Assembly (NCBI GenBank): GCA_039704465.1 | Contig: JASFAU010000008.1 | Span: forward strand, 1,116,001 to 1,180,000 | DNA: 64,000 nt | Source: Plasmodiophora brassicae | Taxonomy: Eukaryota > Endomyxa > Phytomyxea > Plasmodiophorida > Plasmodiophoridae | Reading direction: 5' to 3' | Shown: piece by piece, positions 56,776-64,000 of the stretch | How positions within the stretch are numbered: position 1 is the stretch's first letter | Layout of the letters: each line of letters opens with the position of its first letter | Notes under the pieces: model-generated | The model's input: only the letters and a program-made list of their open reading frames with translations | Told to the model about the DNA's origin: nothing | Databases searched by the model: none | Made by a program: the position numbers and the translations under genes

Positions 56776-57622
56776 TTTCGTAGCGTTCGGCTGCGTGCTG
56801 AGAACCGTAGCGGGCTTCGGACGGACGGGTCGGTCGGTTCGAGGGTGGCGGGCGATGCTGCGCGACGCGTCGACCGCCAGCTGTCACCGTCACCTGGTAT
56901 TTGTGACTCTTGTCACTAAGGCGTAGTTCGGCACAGGTCTTGTTCGACACTCCCGCGATCTGCGCGGAGCCTTGCACGAAGACCTTGTATCGGACCCATT
57001 CCAAGGCGTGCTTCATGATGCCCTTCAAGTCACCCTCCCGGTTGGTCTTATCGTCTTTCACCCATTGCCGCACATGGTCCCGTAATGGCCATGGCTGAAG
57101 TGTGTCCACCAACAATCGGCCAAGTGCTCGGCGTCCACCGGTCGTGTCTCGTAGGTGAAGCCATCCGCGCTTCCACTGGATCTCCGTCATCCGATCCAAG
57201 ATGGACTGCACTTGGTCCTTCAACGTAGGGAGGTTCACGTCCATCGACAGCTCCTTGGACATCTTGACTTCGATGTCCTGCGTCGTGAGCCCATGGCTGG
57301 CCGGAAGACTCTTGATCTGGCCGTCGATCCACCCTTCGAGTTCCTCATCAGTCAGCATGTCGACGCTGCGAAGGAAAAGGTGGTTCAGTGCAATGGACGT
57401 CAGCTGTGGCGTCGTGAAGCAGAAGCGGATTGCTTGCGGCTTGATCCTAGCTTCCTCAGGACGTTGTCCTTCGCGGTCAGTCACGACAGCACAGTAGCGA
57501 TCATACCGCTCCTTCAACTTCAGGATCGACGTAGAATCCAGCTTCGTCGCGTGCGGAAGAATGCTGAGGTTTGCCGAGCTCTTGAAACCGCCGACGTTCG
57601 CGCCTTGCGACTGAGATGCCAT
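56756..57622 (-). CDS. Retrotransposon gag
   Basis: 288 residues, first gene after the 5' LTR. The N-terminus is MASQSQGANVGGFKSSANLS, followed by a helical capsid-like region (LKLKERYDRYCAVV; ELEGWIDGQIKSLPA) and a basic Pro/Arg/Ser-rich end. No zinc knuckle in this frame; it is encoded in the overlapping downstream frame. Family assignment comes from position and the adjoining knuckle. Confidence 0.8.
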   Translation of the reverse strand: MASQSQGANVGGFKSSANLSILPHATKLDSTSILKLKERYDRYCAVVTDREGQRPEEARIKPQAIRFCFTTPQLTSIALNHLFLRSVDMLTDEELEGWIDGQIKSLPASHGLTTQDIEVKMSKELSMDVNLPTLKDQVQSILDRMTEIQWKRGWLHLRDTTGGRRALGRLLVDTLQPWPLRDHVRQWVKDDKTNREGDLKGIMKHALEWVRYKVFVQGSAQIAGVSNKTCAELRLSDKSHKYQVTVTAGGRRVAQHRPPPSNRPTRPSEARYGSQHAAERYESGGSRS

Positions 57623-57716
57623 GACGTTGTAAACAGTTGCGACGCTCCGCCGCCCGTTAACGTGTAGCGTGTACGTGTGGTTGGACGTATACGTAGGGGT
57701 GGGACGTAGTGCGCAC

Positions 57717-57930
57717 TGTAGTCCCGTGTCTGCAGACTCTTGACGGCACGTAATGACACAGAAACAGAATGACGTTTATCGATCGCATCGTCACGACGAC
57801 GTCAGCCTCGCCACGTCATCGTGCTAAATCGGGGCACGCAGTTTGTCTAAATATAGTCCAGGACCGTCAGGTCAGGTGGCAGCACGTTGATGTAGGGAAC
57901 GAGACGCTATAAATAGAGCCCCGCTCTACA
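57717..57930 (-). repeat. LTR, right copy (5' LTR in element orientation)
   Basis: 214 bp, identical by eye to 48259-48472. The sequence just inside it on minus (GTGCGCACTACGTCCCACC) does not begin TGG, so the usual tRNA primer site is not evident. Confidence 0.92.
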
Positions 57931-58617
57931 CCGTTATGGAGTCTTTAACGAAATAATGGGTAGCCCCGACCTCGTGACAATTCCTCTTCGTTCACCATTT
58001 GATGACGTCTTCTCCTAATCTGGAGCGGATATTGCGCCATCGTTTGGGATGATTACCAGCCCATGCTGCAGTTCAGTGCTATAAACAAGAATCCGCGACA
58101 TTCGTCTTAATTTCACGCGTCCACGTACCAAACCTCATAACCTCGGCCGCCTTGTTTGGATAGTCAGGGCGGCCCTGCTGCATTTGATAGAATGCCGTCC
58201 CTGAACAAGCTGGCCTGCGTATGCTGAACTTGTTCTAACAATGTGATCATATATAATGCGGTCTCAGAGAACCCCATTTGAGACTCTTTTGTCGTGTTTG
58301 TAGACCGGGATGCAGACCAACTGGGCCAGGGGAGAGCGCAGCTATACTAAGCACATGATGACATATCGTTATTTAATTGGGAGAGACTGTTTGTCCATGC
58401 AGCTACATATAATTGAACACTGAACAACATGAACGAGAAGTCGGCACTCGTCCTAGTTCTCGAAAACGTCAGAACTGCGAACACGTACTACGCTGCAGGC
58501 CCCTTCCACAGTTGGGGACTTGGAGTTGCGAATCCAACTCCGCAATTTGTCGACAGGCGCGGCACCAGTCACCTCGTAATGTGCGGTGATCCGCAGTTCG
58601 AAGCGGGGAGCGAATCA
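57931..58617. other. Intergenic region
   Basis: No gene recognised. It includes the CCGT target duplication and the upstream region of LRR gene D. Confidence 0.45.
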
Positions 58618-61140
58618 ATGGCATGCGTGCTACTGCGGCCCCTGCTGCTCCTCTACTGTCTGCTGGCGATCAATGCCAGTGCCATGCGTTTGCGGCTATG
58701 GGATTACGCCAATGTTGACGTGAACAGTTCTGGTGTCCAGAGGGACGTCTCGCGAGGCCTGCGCGACCTGGCCGGCAGCTGCGATGGGAGCGCCGAACGC
58801 CCGCCTCTTCCACATCTCGGGATTGCCGACTTGCGTCCGGTAAGTATACTCTTTTGATTTTTCAGGCGCGCCTATCGAACAGACTGCAATAGGTGAAGGG
58901 TTCCATGGAACGAGGCGAACTCTGTTTCGATCAAAGCCTTGAAGAACTACTCGATATGTTGAACGCCGCCGAATACCTGGATGCTATCGGCATGCTGGAC
59001 CGCCTGATAGATGAGATTGCCAGGGCCGTGTTCAATGATCCCAACAATTTCTGTTCCTACGCAGAGGTCACTGAATATATAGCACGGTCTGCCGCAAGGT
59101 ATGTTTTGTCTGATACTCGTGGTTGACCTCCTGCATCTAACGAACGTGTAATCAGTGTTGGCGTTCGTGCCCCACCTGATGTGGTCAGCGTCACCGCTGA
59201 CCGGGTGGCAAGGATGGCATTCCACAACAAATGTATCACAAGTCTGAACGAGACCAATGAGTGCGCAGCCCAATCAATCTGGGGTCACCTGTCGTACGAG
59301 TGGTTCTCGAACACGGGAATGTTTTCATTGCAAGAAATGTATAACGGGTAATGTGCCAGCCACGCTATGCAGCGTTTAACGCTCGCTCGTGCCTGTCAGG
59401 GACCTAGGTCGAAACAATATCGATTCGGTCTCAGAGCGAGCATTTACCGGGTTCAACAACCTGGCTTTACTGTAACTGGCCACATGCTTGATCCTAAACA
59501 CATCTGTAATTATAGCCGTTTCACAGGTGGTTGGAGAGGAACCAGATTCAGCTGATTGAAAAAGGCGCCTTCATCGGTCTGTCGTCACTGGCCACACTGT
59601 ACGGCCGATAGTTTTCTGCTCCAGCAAACCGTCCGCTGAGTTCTGCTAAGGTCCCTGGGAGGCAATCAGGTTCGAGCCCTGGAAGATGGCATGTTCGATG
59701 GGCTATCATCGCTCGCCAAACTGTATGCAGTTATTGCTTGATGCGACAAGAAAGTCCAGTAATCATTGTGACTCGCATAGATTGTTGGAAGATAACACCA
59801 TCGAATGGATCGAGAATTCAGCCTTCGATGGGTTGTGCTCGCTCGCGATCCTGTAAGTCTCACTTTTAGACAGTCCGATACTTCAAACTGAAATGCGGCT
59901 ACGAATTAAAGGCGGCTGGACAACAATCAGCTTGAGCGGCTCGAGGCCGGCATGTTCAATAGGCTGTGGTCATTGACCAAGCTGTAAGGGTTACGATCGG
60001 CTGCTCCGTCGAAGGCCGTCATCTCAGTTCACCACAGACGGCTGGATAGCAACCGGATCCGGACGATTGAGACGGGCTCTTTCGATGGGATGTCGTCGCT
60101 TGTCGAACTGTACCTCTGATTGGATTCCGTTCAACGCTGCCCGCTGACTTTTGCACAGCTGGCTCTATCGCAACGAGATCAACGTGATTAAGAAGGGGAC
60201 GTTCAACGGTTTGCCATCTCTATCGAACCTGTATCGCTGCCGCCGTATTGTATGTATGCGATTGTCTAATATCGGTTTGCACAGATTCATGTTCGACAAC
60301 CTGGTCGAGACAATCGAAGAAGGCGCGTTTGATGAGTTGCCATCGTTAACCGTCCTGTATGAATCGCAGTTTGATGAACTGTGTGATTGTCTGAGCGACG
60401 TTTGAGCAGCTGTTTGGAGAACAACCGGATACAGTCGATTAATGCGGGTGTATTCGATCACCTTTCATCACTGACCGACATGTATTTCTTCGCTTTTTAT
60501 CCATTTGGCTGGTCTGACATCTGGATAGGTGGTTGTCAGGCAACCGGATCAGTACGATTGAGAAGGGCGCCTTCAGTGGGATGTCGTCTCTCATTGCACT
60601 GTATGGCGAACTGCTGAAGATATATGCCCAACGCTGAGTTGACTATTGCACAGCTGGCTAGCCCACAACGAGATTTACGCGATTGAAAAGGGCGTTTTCA
60701 ACGGCCTAACGTCTCTGCTCAAACTGTACGTACTAACGTCAACCAAGCACACGTCGCCTGACTTTTTTCCAGTCGACTGAGCTTCAACGATATCCGTTGG
60801 ATCAACGAGGGAACGTTCGATGGGTTGCCGTCGCTCACCGACCTGTATGGGGTTCGCCTGCGCCGTCAACTCTTCTGCGATCGCACTGAACTCCCGACCA
60901 GATCTTTGGAGGCCAATAAGATTTACTCGATAGACCGCGACGCGTTCGACGGTTTATATTCTCTACAGACGCTGTACGTAACGCCATCTCGTGTATACAT
61001 CGGGGAATCGCTGACTTCCCGGGAACAGCGTGCTAACAGGGAATCCCGTTTGTGACTCGATTCTGGCCGCGCGTGGCCCGTCTTTGCGGGCGCAGAAACG
61101 GTATTGGGGATTACCAAGCAACGTTGCAGTGCAGTGCTGA
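58618..61140 (+). CDS. Secreted LRR protein D
   Basis: Start at ATG 58618 gives a signal peptide (MACVLLRPLLLLYCLLAINA); the frame is open upstream to 58429, but that stretch has no leader. Exon 1 ends at 58840; the intron 58841-58892 leads to a helical exon (LCFDQSLEELLDMLNAAEYL). After further N-terminal sequence with Cys residues come 13 LRR exons from about 59400 to 60975; the exon ending before GTATCG near 60231 counts to exactly 72 nt. The last exon reads GNPVCDS, then RYWGLPSNVAVQC, and TGA at 61138-61140. It is the same architecture as genes A-C more than 50 kb away, so this family is dispersed as well as clustered. Confidence 0.8.
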
Positions 61141-61613
61141 ACGCGTACAACGCTGACCCATATTCTAAAGATACGATTTCCTTGTTTCTTGCATTCTGCG
61201 AGGCGCGCGTGAGAGAAACGCGTGCCGGTTGCCCGATGTTGTATGCCCCTGGAAACGACGTCTCTCGAAACGGTAGTCGAGTGACTGTGAATTGCGGGCT
61301 CACCGCCAACGCTATCGCCCAACCGTTCGATATCGTATGCGGCTCGATTTGGAGTTGGCAGGATACTACTGAGTATGACGATGCCGAAACGGCATCCCAA
61401 CAGTTGGAATCGGTGTACACAACGCGGAGCGTACCGCTTCCGCTCGACGTCCTGGACCTGCACCGCTTCCGCTCGACGTCCTGGATCTTGAACTTAGCGC
61501 ACTTGGCGCGTGTGCAGTCACGGACAGGCCGGCGGGCAGTCCCGCACCGCGCGACTGCCCGCGGACACCGCCGTTCCGCACCCGTCGATCGTCACTCTGC
61601 GTCACGGTAGACC
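61141..61613. other. Intergenic region with 29-bp direct repeat
   Basis: An open plus frame (61104-61610) overlaps the end of LRR gene D in another phase and looks incidental. A stretch beginning accgcttccgctcgacgt occurs twice, 29 bp apart (61433-61485). Confidence 0.45.
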
Positions 61614-63065
61614 ATGAGCGATCTCCCGCCCCCTGTCATCTGGTACCCGCCGCCTGACGTGCAGCAACCCGGCACCGACGCCGAGGACGATGACGCCAAG
61701 GACGACACGACGTCAATTGCGTCCGACTCGTCCGACGAGGACCGCGCGCTTGCCATGGCTCCCGAAGACCATCTGCGGCGAAACTTGCAGAACCTGCAGC
61801 TGGCACGCGCGTCGCCGTCGTCGTGGTCGCTGCATCCTCTGCCCGAGCATCGCGCGCATGTCGTGAAACCGCCGGCGTCGCGGATCCCGGCCAGCGTCCT
61901 GCATCCTGCGGGGATTCGGGCCATGCGCTTCGCTGCCATGGAATCTATGGAGGAGCTGGCGCCATACCTGGAGGGTAGCCACACGTTGCCGCCCGATTTT
62001 GTCGAACGCATCGATCGAGTGATTCAGCAGCCAGCTGTTGTGGAGCAGCACCGTTCATTTTACGACCTGCCGCTCAACGTTGCAGAGAGCCAAATCGAGG
62101 ACGTCTTCAATAACTTGGTCGCAGCCCTGGTGTTTGCGCTTGACGTCCACGTGCCACCAGTCGGCAGAGCTCTGCCCTGGTCCGTCGGCGGCCTGCTGGC
62201 CGACCACTTGCTCAGCGTTCATGGTCGGACAGACCTGTATTGGGTCGACCATGCCGGCCAGTACTTGGTGAAAACCGAGTTCAAGACGGCACGATCGTTC
62301 GCGCGTCAACGGCTCTGGTATCGTCGTTCGCGGGGCAGCCAGGTTCTCGGCGCGCTATATTCCATCGGCGGATCGCACCGCAGCCGACTGGACCGCGCGC
62401 CGACCCTGCTTCTCACGCAGCAGCAATTCAAGCTGTTCGTCGAGACGCGCGAATGCGATGGCATCGCCACGATGCCGGAACAGCACTGCATGGGGTCGAC
62501 CGCGCATCCGACATTTCTGAAGGTGCTGGCCTTGTGCCTGCTCGTGGCGGCACCCCGTCCCGAACCGCCGGCGCCAACCCTCTGCGAGTCGTTCAAGTTA
62601 CCGCTTCCGGTTGGCAGGCACCGGCCGTCACCGGAGCGCTCGCCACCGCCGCCGTCGAAAAGGCGCGGCTACCGGCGCCGAGACTTGATCATGGCGCCGC
62701 TCCGCCCGTCGGATGACGCTGGCCAGTGTGCCGCGGTCCCGCTTTTCTCCTCATCAGCATTGCCGTCGTTGTCCTCCTTCTCGTCGTCATCGCAACGTGC
62801 CGCCGTCGATGTCGACGATGCGAACGGCAATGGCGCCACGAACAAGCAAGGTAGTAGCGTCGCCCAGGACAAAGAGCACATCGACCTGTGGTCTGCCATC
62901 GATGCCGATGCGGCGATCGTCGACGCGGGCCGGAGCCGCGTGCCGTTCGGCGACAGGTTTGTCGAAGTTTGGCGCCTTCCGCGCCACGTTGCTGAAGAGC
63001 TGGCGCGCGAACCTGCCGACTCTGAGAGCAGCCTTTCGTCTGACGATGAGTCCGACTTGGAATGA
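61614..63065 (+). CDS. Uncharacterised protein with PD-(D/E)XK-nuclease-like core
   Basis: Intronless, 483 residues, start at ATG 61614. The acidic N-terminus (DAEDDDAKDDTTS) is followed by a conserved-looking core: DVFNNLVAALVFALDVHVPP, then GRTDLYWVDHAGQYLVKTEF-K and SQVLGALYSIGG, and APTLLLTQQQFKLF. An Asp in a beta-strand followed by Glu-x-Lys a dozen or so residues on is the arrangement of PD-(D/E)XK nuclease folds; this is inference from pattern only. The C-terminal half is low-complexity with basic patches (SKRRGYRRR), possibly nuclear localisation, and an acidic end. Similar secreted or nuclear proteins are known in parasitic protists, but no signal peptide is present here. Confidence 0.6.
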   Translation: MSDLPPPVIWYPPPDVQQPGTDAEDDDAKDDTTSIASDSSDEDRALAMAPEDHLRRNLQNLQLARASPSSWSLHPLPEHRAHVVKPPASRIPASVLHPAGIRAMRFAAMESMEELAPYLEGSHTLPPDFVERIDRVIQQPAVVEQHRSFYDLPLNVAESQIEDVFNNLVAALVFALDVHVPPVGRALPWSVGGLLADHLLSVHGRTDLYWVDHAGQYLVKTEFKTARSFARQRLWYRRSRGSQVLGALYSIGGSHRSRLDRAPTLLLTQQQFKLFVETRECDGIATMPEQHCMGSTAHPTFLKVLALCLLVAAPRPEPPAPTLCESFKLPLPVGRHRPSPERSPPPPSKRRGYRRRDLIMAPLRPSDDAGQCAAVPLFSSSALPSLSSFSSSSQRAAVDVDDANGNGATNKQGSSVAQDKEHIDLWSAIDADAAIVDAGRSRVPFGDRFVEVWRLPRHVAEELAREPADSESSLSSDDESDLE

Positions 63066-63069
63066 ATCC

Positions 63070-63163
63070 GCGCCGATCATGGTCAGCGTAGTCTCATTTC
63101 AAACCTCAAATTAGGCGCCGATCATGGTCAGCGTAGTCTCATTTCAAACCTCAAATTAGGCGC
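63070..63163. repeat. 45-bp tandem repeat, two perfect copies
   Basis: Units at 63070-63114 and 63115-63159 are identical, beginning gcgccgatcatggtcagc, with four bases of a third (gcgc). It lies directly after the stop of the 61614-63065 gene, so in its presumed 3' UTR. Confidence 0.92.
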
Positions 63164-63545
63164 ACTGCGGATATACATCCCGTCAGTGATGTATTTCGTC
63201 GTTGTCTTCTGTGCGCGCTACATTCACGATAGAGCAGCCATATATAAATATATATATCATCAATGCACACGACCCTTTTCGTACGTTGAAGGCACAACCA
63301 CGAGGGCCGTCTGTCGATCGCTGTCGTGCTCGAATACCAACTGTGTGCGACGTACGGCCAGGTACATGACATGCATTGCGGCAACGCCGGCAGCTGTTGC
63401 TGACGACGACATCCTTCGGCAGCCATTCACATCGTTGTGCCTGGCGGTGGACGTCGCGTTCTGCCTGCAGTACGACTCTTGGTACCCCTGCATTGCGAGA
63501 AGGGAGTCATGACATAGCCTGACGTACATCTGTTTAGACGTTTAA
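63164..63545. other. Intergenic region
   Basis: An AT-rich tatataaatatatatat stretch lies near 63241-63258. No gene recognised. Confidence 0.4.
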
Positions 63546-64000
63546 TTAGGATGGCGGTTTCAGCAGTGTCCGGCAGGAATCTGCTGATACGTCATCGTCG
63601 TTATCGGGGCACGTGGGCGGATCGATGGCCGGCCCGTCGACGTCGACGTCTGGATCCAAACAGGACGCAGCGACGTCCTGGATGCGTTCTGGGCCGTATG
63701 TGGCCGCCAGGATCCGCATGACGTGCTGTTCCAGCGTCGACACGATCAGGTCGCAGTTGCTGATCGAGAACCCGGACGAGGACAGGGTGACGCGCGCCAT
63801 CTGACAATCGTGCCCGGTGCCACACGACAATGCGTCGTTCAACGACGCCGTCATCTCCTCAAAGACATGCCGCAACCCGGCGATTTCGCACTCCAACGCA
63901 TCGCATTCCCCTTGGACGGCCTGCACCTGACCATTGGTCCAGTCGATGGCTTGTCGGGTCGTTCGTCTACACGGGACGACAACGGCCGAGGAACGCGGCG
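63546..64000 (-). CDS. Hypothetical protein, 5' end outside window
   Basis: The frame is open from the right edge to a stop at 63546. The first in-frame ATG-like start inside would be near 63926, but the reading (AIDWTNGQVQAVQGECDALE) continues smoothly upstream, so the gene probably starts beyond the window or after an intron near 63967. Helical/coiled-coil-like start, ALSCGTGHDCQMARVTL in the middle and an acidic Asp-rich tail. No domain recognised. Confidence 0.5.
   Translation of the reverse strand, partial: PRSSAVVVPCRRTTRQAIDWTNGQVQAVQGECDALECEIAGLRHVFEEMTASLNDALSCGTGHDCQMARVTLSSSGFSISNCDLIVSTLEQHVMRILAATYGPERIQDVAASCLDPDVDVDGPAIDPPTCPDNDDDVSADSCRTLLKPPS

Larger units (their letters stand above)
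48259..57930 (-). mobile_element. Ty3/gypsy (chromovirus-like) LTR retrotransposon, full length
   Basis: Two 214-bp LTRs, identical by eye, at 48259-48472 and 57717-57930; each starts TGTAG and ends CTACA. The flanks repeat the 4 bp CCGT (48255-48258 and 57931-57934), a target-site duplication. Coding order on minus is gag, zinc knuckle, protease, RT, RNase H, integrase, chromodomain, which is Ty3/gypsy order. A second transposon (52375-55999) interrupts pol. Identical LTRs mean recent insertion. Without the nested element it would be about 6.0 kb. Confidence 0.93.

Noticed and set aside
61104..61610. 168-residue plus frame
   Set aside because: It starts within the terminal exon of LRR gene D in another phase and contains a 29-bp direct repeat; no domain.
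1..64000. CRISPR arrays, rRNA genes, bacterial-type operons
   Set aside because: The short repeats found are tandem, without spacers; no rRNA was recognised; genes have spliceosomal introns.

Overview
Kind of organism. This is nuclear DNA of a gene-dense, GC-rich eukaryote. Genes carry many short GT-AG introns, mostly 50-62 nt where I could place both ends, and at least one has a TACTAAC-type branch site. Eukaryote-only proteins are present: PRP6, DNA polymerase eta, a MetAP1 with a zinc finger, a full-size ABCG transporter, a SWEET carrier and a chromodomain Ty3/gypsy element. Hybrid histidine kinases, many LRR proteins and several unrelated 7TM receptors suggest a protist; a rhizarian such as a plasmodiophorid would fit. 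That placement is inference from gene style, not from a marker gene.

Layout. 1-5944: three secreted LRR genes on +, built from 72-nt one-repeat exons; a fourth lies at 58618-61140. 7070-12151: three tandem 7TM receptor copies on -, the middle one frameshifted. 12974-15884: a class C (GABA-B-like) receptor whose ectodomain resembles a bacterial glycine-betaine binding protein. 16205-18093: CAMK-like kinase. 18253-23804: full-size ABCG/PDR transporter. 24235-24972: SWEET carrier. 25291-31121: segmental duplication of a hybrid histidine kinase plus the 3' end of a methionine aminopeptidase; the intact MetAP1 extends to 31979. 32312-36027: a secreted protein with a GPI-like tail, a possible small secreted protein, a DUF2306-like membrane protein and another 7TM protein. 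36112-47211: DNA polymerase eta, two uncharacterised genes, PRP6, and an RCC1/IPT-TIG protein.

Mobile DNA. 48259-57930 is a young LTR retrotransposon (chromovirus-like, coding on -) with LTRs identical by eye and a 4-bp target duplication. A 3,625-bp DNA transposon (52375-55999, CACTG-type inverted ends, 3-bp target duplication GAC) is nested inside it. The nested element carries at least two intron-containing genes. The window ends with a nuclease-like protein (61614-63065), a 45-bp tandem repeat and a gene running off the right edge.

Function. The window is rich in sensing and secretion genes (LRR proteins, five 7TM genes or copies, two histidine kinases, a kinase) beside housekeeping genes for splicing, translesion synthesis and N-terminal Met removal. 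No operons are expected. Several exon boundaries are my own splicing guesses and are marked so.
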